Below, piece by piece: positions 30,214 to 40,251 of a stretch of 64,000 bases of DNA (position 1 is its first letter; each line of letters begins with the position of its first letter). The DNA comes from Agrocybe praecox (lineage: Eukaryota > Basidiomycota > Agaricomycetes > Agaricales > Agrocybaceae). A program made the position numbers and the translations under genes. The stretch spans positions 310,001 through 374,000 of the forward strand of contig OZ024849.1 in the NCBI GenBank assembly GCA_964017145.1. The letters are read 5' to 3'. Under the pieces are notes generated by a model, which had not been told where the DNA came from, searched no databases, and was given only the letters and a program-made list of their open reading frames with translations.

Positions 30214-30705
30214 GTACTTCTGCTGCACCAGCCTCATATCCAGCTCCAGCTCCAGCAACACCACCCTCAGCATCAACTCCAGCAGCACTACCCTCAGCCT
30301 CAGCCTCAGCAGTATCACCATCACCACCAACTAAAGTCAAATCAACGCCACACATGTCCACCACACACCCACCACGCCCACTGATACGCGTCCAATGCGT
30401 TCCTTGAGACGAATCACGATCGCTATCGACGTAGTCGAACCGGTGCTAGTTGGTCACTGGGAGAAGATGGGTGCGATGAGGGTTGACTCTGGAATGGGGA
30501 CGATACGATTATTATATTCGGTGAGTCACGTCGTACTCGACATTATATTTACTCACACTTCGTAGGCGTGCATACGCGGCAGCCGGAGTCGAACGACTCG
30601 TCTTCGAGATTTTTAACTCCAACGAAGGTACGACGGTCGAGATGTTCTTTGCGGTAGTATGGAGGGATATGCGCGGGAGGGCTATGCGCGTCGAGGAATG
30701 ATTGT
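30214..30705 (+). pseudogene. possible gene remnant with Pro/Ala-rich exon
   Basis: After a good acceptor (TTCTCTTCTAG at 30213) an open Pro/Ala/Ser tract runs to about 30400. A second stretch (IAIDVVEPVLVGHWEKMG, about 30415-30525) ends at a GTGAGT donor, and a third follows a TTCGTAG acceptor (VERLVFEIFNSNEGTTVEMF, about 30565-30705). The frames do not all join simply and no family is recognised. Coding-like composition suggests a real or recently broken gene. Confidence 0.3.
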
Positions 30706-30737
30706 TTCAAGGTATGTACTCGCGCGCTGTCGTTCAA

Positions 30738-32367
30738 AAAATATCGAGCGCTTACTGTCCTATCGCGTACTTAGATATGATCGTTAATACATGTATATAT
30801 ATTGTGTTTTTTTTTTGTTAATGCTACTCCTGTTTTTCTTGTCGCACATGTGACATCTCTGAAAAAAAAAACATATCCGTGTCTATTTTTGTGTAAGTAC
30901 ACGGGCGCGACATAGTACATTACTAAAAAAAAATAAACAATAATAACTAAAGTCAAAGACTCGTACTGCCACGCGTAGCGGTGGCCCTGCAAAACAAGTA
31001 AAAAGTAACATGTAAGTTACTTTGGGTAACTTAGCTTAGACAAATTAACTTATTTCTACCATAAGTTACAATAAGTAACTTTGTTAACCATCCTGTCGCA
31101 CAGTGCAGTAAAGTCGCCGTGAAGCGAAATTAGTGCCCCTGTGACATGCCTCACAGCAAACACAGTGCGCTGTGAGGTGCCGTGATGGCTGCATTGAAAT
31201 ATTCCCACACACAACGCAAATAAAGCAAGAGTTGATTATACAAAAACCATAAGCGAATTATGCTCCAAAAATTGAGAGAATGAACTTTCTAACAAAAATC
31301 ATTCATTCATTGCGCTTTGTCTTTCAAAAATTCAACATCATACCTCATATTTGCGAGTCAAACGAAAACTCGACGAAAACAGAGCGAGCGATTACTAATC
31401 ATTGATTATCAGGGATATTAATAGTTGATTGCTACTAATTATAGTCGACTAAAATGCCTCGTAGAAGTTGTGCAACATATCGCATCCAATATGTGGTTTC
31501 TTCGACTCTAAATATAGAGGGAAAATAATATTAACCTTTATCACGTATTTTCAAGAGTTTTCTGACCGTCAGATACATATGGACGGCCGGATTATTAGCC
31601 AGCATGTATTTTCTTTCTTACGTCATACATGGTCTAATGGTGGTACAGAATTTGGGTCTAACCTCAGTGCATTGTGAGTCAAAATCGTATTGGGCAGTCC
31701 AAAGCGCGGGTCCAAGGTACAAAGTCCAAGGTCCAAGGTACATTTTGACCTGTGACCCGATGGACCCAACTTTCTGATATTGATGGGCACTATCAATGAG
31801 CATAACACGCAAATTGACGTAGGAGTAACCGGACGGACTTTTCAGGAGATATATACGGAACCATCATTGTGATAGATCAACCGTTCCAAACGATTTAAAT
31901 CCACTCCACTGAAAAGGTTGCATCGTAGATTATTAGATTTCACCTGATCTGATGCTCAATCTATTTCTTCTACAATAACACAGGAGCTGTCCCATCCGAT
32001 TGTGAGTAAAGAAAGTTGTTTTTAAATGTTGAATATATACGATTCGGAGCTATATTAATGAGGGATTACATATGAAGGATACTCTAGATGGGTGAATTCA
32101 ACAATTTAGTAGAGAATTAACTATAGATTGATACAGGAAGATGAATTTAAAAGTCGCCTCTACTCCATGGGTCTCAATTTGCAGAATTTAAGTGGAACCA
32201 GTCGTTGTAAAGTTGTGATCCGGGTGTGCCGGAATCCACAGGTGTCTCAATCCCCGCTGTGGCGGTGCAATCTGAACCGGTCTACCCCAACGCGCATATA
32301 GCCGAAGACATCATCTTTGACCACTAACGCCGTCGTGAGAGGCTGCTTGACAGGCCTCTGAGCCCAG
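30738..32367. other. intergenic, TAACTTA repeat and low-complexity DNA
   Basis: Contains a diverged TAACTTA-rich repeat (31005-31230), short GTCCAAGGTA direct repeats (31708-31742) and a TGTGGCGGTGCAATCTG segment at about 32260 shared with 33950 and 63285. No gene is recognised. Confidence 0.4.
31005..31230 (+). repeat. TAACTTA-rich dispersed repeat, copy 3 (diverged)
   Basis: TAAGTTACTT, TTAACTTATTT and AAGTTACAATAAG words, then CTGTCGCACAGTG and ATTCCCACACA, in the same general order as copies 1 and 2. Confidence 0.4.
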
Positions 32368-33003
32368 CTACATCATCCAGCTGCAGTCTGGACTGTTCCA
32401 CAGGTCGCAAAACTGGTCTTGGAATATGTCGCTGGAGACATACAGATCATTGATATCCTGAATGCTTATTAGTACGCATTGATGAAAGGCATACGAGTGG
32501 CTCACATTCAGACCTCGAGCGCTGCCATTCTCATTGTGAGGAATAGAAACAGACGGCTCAGCTCTCTCTCCGTTCGACTGGAAGAAGAAGAAATAATTTA
32601 GATTGGATGGACCAGCCTCCGGGTTTTGGCTTTCAGACAGACTATAACCGTCCAAGCCGGCCCCGATATCTTCGTTTTCCTCGAGCTCTTTGACTGCACC
32701 TTTTCTCGCTGGTCGATATTTGTAGTTAGGATACATTCTTTTATGCTCCGCCTTCTTTTCTTGAGCCTCCCTCTCGAATCTGGCGCGTATCTCGGTGCTC
32801 TCGTTCTTCCAAAGCTCCGAGAGAAGTCTTGAAGCCTCATGTTGGGTCCTCATTCTTCCATTTTCCAATGGAGGGAGTTGATGAAGCTTCCACTTGCGGT
32901 ATAGAATCCAAGAGTTTGCCGGTCTCGGTGGTTGGAACTCCGGGGACCCCGGGTCTGCACCGTTCTTCTTTGAAGCGCGTCGGTTATCTCTAATGGTTGG
33001 CAT
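32368..33003 (-). CDS. HMG-box protein (MATA-type) 1
   Basis: Putative DNA-binding regulator of the sequence-specific HMG family. The domain occupies about residues 25-100: RPANSWILYRKWKLHQ, then SRLLSELWKNESTEIRARF, then KAEHKRMYPNYKYRPAR. These are the helix positions and the PxYKYxP end of fungal mating-type-like HMG boxes. The ATG at 33003 is followed by a basic stretch. The unspliced frame gives 211 residues. An intron of 48 bases (32458-32505, GTGAGC...TACTAAT...TTCAG) divides by three and has no stop, so spliced (195 residues) and retained forms would both be read. The C-terminal end is acidic/aromatic (DIFQDQFCDLWN), possibly an activation segment. In Agaricomycetes such genes are not the classical mating-type determinants, so the role is open. 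Confidence 0.8.
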   Translation of the reverse strand: MPTIRDNRRASKKNGADPGSPEFQPPRPANSWILYRKWKLHQLPPLENGRMRTQHEASRLLSELWKNESTEIRARFEREAQEKKAEHKRMYPNYKYRPARKGAVKELEENEDIGAGLDGYSLSESQNPEAGPSNLNYFFFFQSNGERAEPSVSIPHNENGSARGLNVSHSYAFHQCVLISIQDINDLYVSSDIFQDQFCDLWNSPDCSWMM

Positions 33004-33949
33004 ATTCTGATGATGAATGCGCGTCAGTGGAAGAATGAGGTAGGGAACAAGGATAGGCGCACAAGGCGAGGGTATAATGCCACTGCAAGTGCGACGTGCT
33101 GCGCGTTATATACTTTTCGTGTTATCGTTCAAGGGGTACGCAGGAAATTGCCGAGGCACACGGGGTGGGGGGGAAGGGGGGGCTAATTTTTGGCTTAACA
33201 AAATAACTTTTTTATTGAATTAGATGAGTATAAGAGGTATAAGGGGCTTGTAAAATAACTTGTGAGTACATTTCCAACCGTAATAAACTTGATTGAGCCC
33301 TGTTCTCATGCAGAATGCCAATTTAGGGTCTATTTGTCCAAAAAAGGTTATAAGAAGGTCACATGATCTGCTAGCTCAGATGCATCTTGATCATTTTCTT
33401 ACAAAAGAAACAGAATTTTTGATGCAGGATTTATTTATTACAATAATCAAAAGAATAGTGAATGATAATAGTTGCATTTATGATCCCAATTTAGCACATA
33501 TTTATGACAAATATACCATCAATTGATCAGATTATTGCCTTATTTGGCAAGAGAGGAGGGGGGGAGGGGTCCAAGGAGCCTTTAACCAAATAAACCAACC
33601 CTATATACTAACCAAATTTCTCACATACCCCTTGTTATCGTTTGTTTTTAGTAGTGAGCCACAGTTGCCCATTCCACAAAGCGTGAATGAATGGCCGTCG
33701 ACAATGGTAAATGCGGAAGTGGAAATATCATGTGGCGCCTTGGATTGGCCTAAGAAATATTTGAAGTATAAAGTCTTGCATTGTTTATGACTGATTGTTC
33801 GGTCGGGGATTGTAAACGGTCGTACGAGGAAGAAGATAAGTGGCAAGAAATGTCCTCCAAGCATTTCACGCAGCGCCCTTGTAACTTTGCTTTGAATCCA
33901 TCAAGTTGGATCCTCTTGTGATTTATCGAATAACGGGCAGATTTTAAAC
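33004..33949. other. intergenic with an AT-rich patch between G-runs
   Basis: From about 33165 to 33565 the sequence is unusually AT-rich and carries a 77-codon frame (33293-33526) of plausible composition but no known motif. G-runs flank it (about 33163-33182 and 33551-33566). Nothing else is recognised. Confidence 0.35.
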
Positions 33950-34045
33950 ATTGTGGCGGTGCAATTTGGCCAATTGCCTAATCCGTACACATAGATTAGA
34001 TTAGATCATGATCGAGATCCATGACAGCGACGCGTCCATAGCCGA
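33950..34045 (+). repeat. dispersed repeat with ATAGATTAGATTAGATC
   Basis: TGTGGCGGTGCAATTTGG, then CATAGATTAGATTAGATC, then GCGACGCGTCCATAGCCGAA. Related pieces occur at about 32258-32320, 42163-42215 and 63277-63332. The foldback element starts just after it. Confidence 0.55.
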
Positions 34046-34051
34046 ATACAT

Positions 34052-34504
34052 CACGGCGGGCGCCGAGACCTGTATATCGGAAATACAGCCTAATATATAC
34101 TGGTCGCGTGTATATATTGACCTGTATTTCCAAGATACAGGTGTCGGCCATACTATATATGGGAAGCCCGAAACTTGTATCTTCGACATACAGGTTAATA
34201 AATACACGCGACCTATATTTATTAACCTGTTTCTCGGAGAAACAGGCATCGGCGCCTGCCGTGCATCATATCATCCTTGAAGCATGACCACTACCACGGC
34301 TGGCGCCGATACCTGTTTCTCCGAGAAACAGGTTAATAAATAGGTCGCGTGTATTTATTAACCTGTATGTCGAAGATACAGGGTTCGGGCTTCCCATATA
34401 TAGTATGGCCGACACCTGTATCTTCGACATACAGGTCAATATATACACGCGACCAGTATATATTAGGCTGTATTTCCGATATACAGGTGTCGGCGCCCGC
34501 CGTG
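34052..34504. mobile_element. foldback (long palindromic) element with nested hairpins
   Basis: The arms 34052-34263 and 34295-34504 are reverse complements with only a few differences, separated by a 31-base spacer. The ends are CACGGCGGGCGCC... and ...GGCGCCCGCCGTG. Each arm contains shorter palindromes, for example CCTGTTTCTCGGAGAAACAGG (split as two 10-base halves around G) and ACCTGTAT...ATACAGGT. No target duplication is evident at the edges and no protein is encoded. It fits a MITE-like or foldback transposable element; it could also act as a hairpin RNA source if transcribed. Confidence 0.75.
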
Positions 34505-35394
34505 TACCGCCACCCTGCTTGGCCGTCGCTGCATCTGTACTGCTCCAACGATTGTATCATTACCAATTTGACACTGTCTGAAAGGCAGAACCCGGATATT
34601 CGGCACGAAAATAATATGATCATGTCAGATGCCACGTCAAAGGTGCAGACATTGAAGGAATGTTGGCACTGCTCGTGGCTTTCTTGTCAGCCTTTAGATA
34701 AGTAACCTTGGAGTATCTTATGAGCTTCATGGACCCGCCATTTTAATTCTGTTTGTCCTATTGGTTCTGTTGCTACCCTCTGCGCTTGGTGAACTAAATT
34801 GCGGGGTGAGCGTTGAACGTTTGAACGTTTCTCATTCCCATTCCGAGTTCTTTCCTGCACCGTCAAGGGACCTCGGGATAATCAAACCAACCATGAGTAA
34901 ATTCCCTCCATCCCGATTACTATTACTATTATCATAGTCCCGCACGGACTGGGCTAATCTGTGGAGGTAACAGGGTTTTCTTCGTCGTGTAATGAACGAG
35001 ACCTATACCTAACATCTTTAATTTACTAGCTTACTATGCAGCAACACCTGAAGAAAGCGTACATAGATGTGCAGCGTGGCTGTCTAGGTGCTTTTAATCT
35101 ATTTTCAAACTTTCCCAACGAGCTCATCAAATCTTCCCGCTCCATACCTTAGGCACTTGCTGACATCGAGCGTCCCGTTTCTGATCCTCATTCTGACTGA
35201 CAAGAACCACCACTCTACCAATCACGAATAGGATATTCTAGGAGTTTGAGTTTCTTTTCGCATCTTCCTGGCGATGATAGACCCTGATAATTGTGGATAT
35301 CATTTAGACCTCTTTCGTTCCTAGGTGGCGACATTGATATCGATGCTAGTACTTAATCCCTGTGCTTCATGGGGAAAGACAAGCTAATCAGACG
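34505..35394. other. intergenic, nothing recognised
   Basis: No frame with a recognisable motif. It probably includes the promoter region of the membrane-protein gene that follows. Confidence 0.35.
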
Positions 35395-36697
35395 ATGGCA
35401 TCCCACATATTTTCACCGTACAACCTTCTACCGTCATTGATGATCCAGAGGACGGTTATTTCCAATTCCCTTAGCTCAATACTCCTATATATCCTGCTTA
35501 TGGGTGATGAACTTATTTTCCTGGCAATATATTGTGCTCACTCTTTATAGGTGCATATAACATCGTTTATTTCCAGAAACTATACTTATATTGTACGCTT
35601 TTATTCATTCCGCGGATGGCATTAAAATTCATGCCATTATCAGTGATACGCCTGTCGCCCCATGGATGGGGAATAATCATTGCCATAAGTCTGCTATATG
35701 CTCTTTCCCCCACGCAGATGGGGCTGCAATAGCTCCAACTCAAGTGGTCTATTCCTGATATGGGAGAGACTCGACAGTCAACTTTTATCGCGATGACTAT
35801 CCAGTCGCCTTTGCGCTTCTTTGTTACTGGCACTATAATTCGAAATGTTCAATTTGTGGTTGCGGATGGTATTATGGCGAGTATTTCTGATTATATGCGC
35901 AGTCAGATATACTCAATATCAGACCAAAAGATATGGCGCTGCTACCACATTCGGGATAAAGCATTTAAATGGATATTTTTTCCGATGGGTTTATTTGGAT
36001 GTGAACTCAGTATGTCCAATCTATCACATTTCTTCCGCTTGTATCGCTTATAGAGCTTGTAGTACTCTGTATCACATCCTCCATATTGTATAGTATACTG
36101 AGCCTTTCCAATACTGGAGGAATATCCGGAGAGCTCGCCTTTCGAGCCGAGCTCATAGGTCATACATTTCTTTTCGTATCCGCCGTAGCCAGTTTGTCGT
36201 CCACCATCTTTATAGCTTATCGACTCTGGAGCGTAATTCGCCAACAGGAACGAGCTGGTGTAGTGCCCAAAATGCCAAAATACAAACACATCCTTGACAT
36301 CATTGTCCAATCTGCGACCCTCCTCTCCATTATCTTACTGATGTTGGCCGTAGTAGGCGTTGTGGAGAACGATACCCACTACGGAAATGGCCCGATCCTG
36401 TACAGGCTCACGACTTATTTATGGGTGATTGGCTTCGTTGCACCGGTAAGTTCCCCCGTATCTTCTTGCTAGCACATCTAAAGATCTGCACCTATTTATA
36501 TATACTCATCACACTAGGCGCTTGCACCCACCCTGATGGTTGCTAGAGTAGGCCCAGCACCAAGTCGTGAATTATATCAGTATTCCACAGAGTTAAGCAG
36601 GATGTCCGAATATCACAGATCCGTTCTCCAGTTCCGTCATACGTTAGAGGAGTCTAACCTCTCAGATCATGGAGTGGGTATAGCAGCGCACGGCTGA
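35395..36697 (+). CDS. multi-pass membrane protein of the Agaricomycete 7-TM-like family
   Basis: Assembled from several exons. Exon 1 is 35395-35503 and the first intron 35504-35550. Later introns are at about 35869-35927 (GTATTATGG...ATATCAG), 36009-36050 (GTATGTCC...CTTATAG) and about 36445-36518. Hydrophobic segments are visible in each exon, e.g. LLFIPRMALKFMPLS, KLVVLCITSSILYSILSLS, HTFLFVSAVASLSST and LLSIILLMLAVVGVV. KIWRCYHIRDKAFKW corresponds to the (V/I)WRC-Y-(V/I)W motif of this common family. The C-terminal tail (MSEYHRSVLQFRHTLEESNL) is probably cytosolic. The junction between about 35700 and 35790 is unresolved: the simple reading meets a stop, so either another intron lies there or the gene is broken. 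Function is unknown for the whole family. Confidence 0.55.
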
Positions 36698-37158
36698 AGA
36701 AAATTTAGATAACTTTATAGCGTCCCGCTTTATAAGTAGGGGCATTTCATGATTATTTATGTATTATTACAAGAACGTATCGTTACATAACTATTCAGCC
36801 ATTCTACGCTCTGTCCAGTCCAAGTACTAGCATCGTGTGATAAGATACAGAGGAGACACCGACCTCCTGCACGGAAGATCTGTATAGGTCGGTGTTCGTC
36901 TCAACGGAATCATATAATAATTCTCTGTTAATGCAAGCGTAAGCGTCGTATCCACTGGAATGTTCGAATGAATCCCGATGAAAGATGTCCCGGGTATTAC
37001 CTCAAACCTGGACCCCAGTCCGATAGTAGTTCTTCTGAAACAATTCAGTGAAGTACCTTCCCATCACGCATGTCGTCGTTGATCGTTCTCCAGCTGAATA
37101 CAATGAGAACACCTATTTTGTCTAACGACGAAGTAAAAACAAAATTTATGGCTTCAAA
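36698..37158. other. intergenic, downstream of the membrane-protein gene
   Basis: Nothing recognised before the tRNA. Short T-runs at 37144-37135 on the minus strand can serve as the Pol III terminator. Confidence 0.35.
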
Positions 37159-37229
37159 TGCATTGACCGGGAGTCGAACCCGGAGCTAGGCCATGGGAAG
37201 ACCCAATGTTACCGCTACACCATCAATGC
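37159..37229 (-). tRNA. tRNA-Gly (anticodon CCC)
   Basis: A 71-base cloverleaf folds without gaps. The acceptor stem GCATTGA/TCAATGC is perfect, the anticodon stem is GGGTC/GGCCT with loop TTCCCAT, and the T stem is CCGGG/CCCGG with loop TTCGACT. The discriminator base is A and no intron is present. It reads GGG glycine codons. The B-box-like GGTTCGACTCC is present. Confidence 0.92.
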
Positions 37230-37552
37230 GATACCAGGTAAATAGGGGCTTTTAAATAGGGGCTATCCGTATTTCACCATGGATTAGAGACTACGTATCA
37301 CAACCAAAATATGTACTAATACTCTTTTTAATGACCCTAGAATTCTACCATCTATTCTTCTGACGTCTCAAGCTAATTGGGCTAGCAAAAAACAAATTTA
37401 TAATTCAATACAGTCTACAGATCGCCGAACGCGGTTGGATAAGACTTTTTGGCCCCCACTCATGCCGGCCCTTGTCCCACTAATCATTTTTACTTGAGCG
37501 ACTATTGCCGCCCCGTGTTTTCACCAAGTCCTTCGACTATTGCCCTCGCCCT

Positions 37553-37800
37553 TATATTATGGAAACCCGGACTGTCAAGCTTCAAAACGTGTAGCCAAAC
37601 ATGACCGGCATGAGTTGCCGAACATTCTTGGCTCTTGGCACATGGAAACCAAATGATGCGCGTCAAAGCGCATCGGTGTGCGTGCACTTGCCTTTTTTGG
37701 ACTTTCAAAATCGTCCTCAACGTTCCCGCACAACGAGATGGATATTCCCCTTTTTAAAAGCAGGGAAGTATATAGTGTAGTATATAGTATGCATATTTGT
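37553..37800 (+). repeat. inverted repeat arm, left of the alpha-kinase pseudogene
   Basis: Starts ATGGAAACCCGGACTGTCAAG and runs through GCCGAACATTCTTGGCTC and CGTTCCCGCACAACGAGATG. The reverse complement occurs at 39180-39437 with modest divergence. Confidence 0.8.
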
Positions 37801-38149
37801 GTGTGTAATAAAATTTTAAAATATATCACCAAGCGTTTTCTTCAAGTCATTACGAGACGCACGGAAATCAGCGCTTGATAGCTGTGGAAGCATCGATCTC
37901 GGTTTGTAGAATTGGGATGAACAGCCATCGGAAAACGAGTCTGATAGTTTAATATTTCAGAGTAGCTGTCTATTGATGACAAAATCAAACACTTACATAT
38001 CGAGGGGACGATTAGTATCGTAGATATTGTTTGTCACTCCAACTTGAAGGAGATCTTCGAACCCAGGAGTAAATCGACGACGCAATTTAGACCAAGTTAT
38101 CTCTACGCAGACAAAAGAAAGAAGACTCTAATCGAAGGAAACCTTCTCG

Positions 38150-38826
38150 GATGGGCCGACTCATTGCTATCATTCTCCTACAAGTTCATCGACCACTTTC
38201 TTTCATCCGTTCTCCTCCCTCTTTTGATATTCCTCGATTGCGCTTTGTTCGTGGGGCCATTGCTTATTCGGAGAAGGCAGTTCATAGCTCGTCTAAGGCA
38301 CCAGCATCATACCATTGGGCTGCATATCTTTTGGAAGAATTTATTTCCGAACATGACATGTTCATGAAATATGCTCACAATGGAGATGCTATTCCTTTGC
38401 AGAAACGATGGGAGTCTGGGTACAAAACAGGGGTCTTTCTTTGCTTTATTCAACAGGTCCAGTTTGTGTAGGCACACGGACAGGCATACATATCAGATTT
38501 TCAAGGTAATGTCGCATGATTTCCCTCTAAGATATATGTTTCATTCTAATTTGATTAGGTGCTGGAGGTCTTTTGACCGATCCCCAGATCATGACAAGCC
38601 CGTGAGTGGTCTTTTTTAACTGTATATCATGCTATATTAACCATTATATTAATATAGTGAGTTATCCGAGCGAGGAGAACTGCAGGATAACCTATTTGGG
38701 GACGGCAATGTTGACTCTGCATTTGACAGTTTCACCGAGCAACATGAGTGCAACGGGTATTGTAAATTCTTCGAGCTCCCTAAGTTAAGTGATAATGTAA
38801 ATAGTGATAACGAAGAGCCCCAGTGA
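38150..38826 (+). pseudogene. alpha-type protein kinase (MHCK/EF2K-like), broken by an in-frame stop
   Basis: The fungal alpha-kinase domain is recognised from IPRLRFVRGAIAY, YLLEEFISE, FMKYAHNGDAIPL, ISDFQ, LLTDPQIM and the C-terminal zinc motif EQHECNGYCKFFEL, ending at 38826. Introns GTAATGTCG...GATTAG and GTGAGTGG...AATATAG keep the frame between the last three exons. Between QQVQFV and the ISDF segment the frame meets TAG (38469-38471), where active relatives carry a sense codon; no intron removes it cleanly. The N-terminal part of the domain is not clearly preserved upstream. Alpha-kinases phosphorylate Ser/Thr within helices; this copy is probably dead. It lies between two arms of an inverted repeat. 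Confidence 0.72.
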
Positions 38827-39179
38827 TTGTATATATAGTTCAATTTAGACATGTTAAACGACGCCATTTACATTCTGCATGTTTACTGAATTGATCAATT
38901 TTATTCAAACTCCGCCCGGTTACTATCCTGGCATATCGTATGAGCTCCTGTTTAAGAGGTAGGGGTAGTAAACGATTTTACCGGCAGTATTTACATATAT
39001 TACATGACCTAGTACCATTATATTACCAACAATTACTACCAGACAGTTTGTGCGCCTTCATGTAGGCCATCCATTCTCTAAGTGCGATTTGCCGAAGTTC
39101 AAACTCCGACTGATTGATTTGGACGTGCCTCGCAGTGCCGTGTAAAAAACTTTTCTTATCATTAAATTTAATTCAAGGA

Positions 39180-39437
39180 TGAGTATATATGCATACTACT
39201 ATAATACACACCTCGCTATTTTTAAAAGTAAAAAATCCATCTCGTTGTGCGGGAACGTTGAGGACGATGTTGAAAAACCAAAAAGGCAAGTGCACGCACG
39301 CTGATGCGCTTTGATGCGCGTCCATATGGACACGCATCATTTGGTTTCCATGTGCCAAGAGCCAAGAATGTTCGGCAATGCATGCCGGGTCATGTTTGGC
39401 TACAAGTTTCGAAGCTTGACAGTCCGGGTTTCCATAT
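39180..39437 (-). repeat. inverted repeat arm, right of the alpha-kinase pseudogene
   Basis: Reverse-complement partner of 37553-37800. Outer ends read CCGGGTTTCCATATTAT here and the inverse on the left. Similarity fades just beyond. No target-site duplication was found. Confidence 0.8.
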
Positions 39438-40224
39438 TATATCCGTGGATTTTTATCAAGAAAGATTCAAATTGAACAATGGCAACGTTCAATTTCCGTG
39501 AATTAAAAGTTACTTAACCGGTCGGAGCGATGAAATTGTTTACAAAGGGAGCTTCTGAAGTCGATATTTTAAACAGGACGCAGTATCGTTTGATTATTTC
39601 TGGTTTTTGTAGGCTTTATTACATGTCAAGAAGCTTCAAGGACGCGTCGAATCGTGAGTAGGCACAGTGGCGCTGGGGTTTAGTATGCGATCACGTGCCA
39701 GGATATGGCGCGACCTATCCGGTCACCGGTCACCTCTAGTACTTAATTGAATCCGAAGCAGCACCTTGTTGTTCATAGCCACTACATATAGAACTTCACA
39801 GCTGCATCTCTATCCCTCAAAGAAGCTATTACGCGGACTTCCTGTTATCGAGATCTACCCAGGGTTACAAGCTGGACAAGACCAAGCTAAAAACCCTAGG
39901 AAAAACAGAGGGGGGTCGTGGTATGGAAGTATTCCGAACATGGGACCTAGAGATATCACAAAGGCCAGTACCTTCATTAATCCTGCGTAAACAACATTGT
40001 TTTCGACCTATAACTTACTAAATGACATTAGGTTGCAATTTCTATGTCTGTTCCCGACACGACGATTCACGAATCAGGGCATTTAACAGGGCAATCACCA
40101 TAACATTGGTCATCGATTACCTAGTATTAACTCAAGTTTCATATACCTGACACAGTCCAGTCCAATACCAGCACAGACCCCATTCTGATGACGCGCAAAC
40201 GCACACTCTTGCTGGCATAGGGTT

Positions 40225-40251
40225 AGTGTGGGGTGTGGCACACCCCACACT
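40225..40251. other. perfect 13-bp inverted repeat
   Basis: AGTGTGGGGTGTG, then G, then CACACCCCACACT: 13 bases on each side of a single central base. It could be a dimeric protein-binding site or a small hairpin. Confidence 0.7.

Noticed and set aside
33163..33182. G-quadruplex call on the G-runs
   Set aside because: The runs fit the pattern, but nothing nearby links them to a promoter or telomere; left as composition only.
38044..38070. TTCGAACC word near 38056 suggestive of a tRNA T-loop
   Set aside because: No acceptor or anticodon stem can be formed around it.
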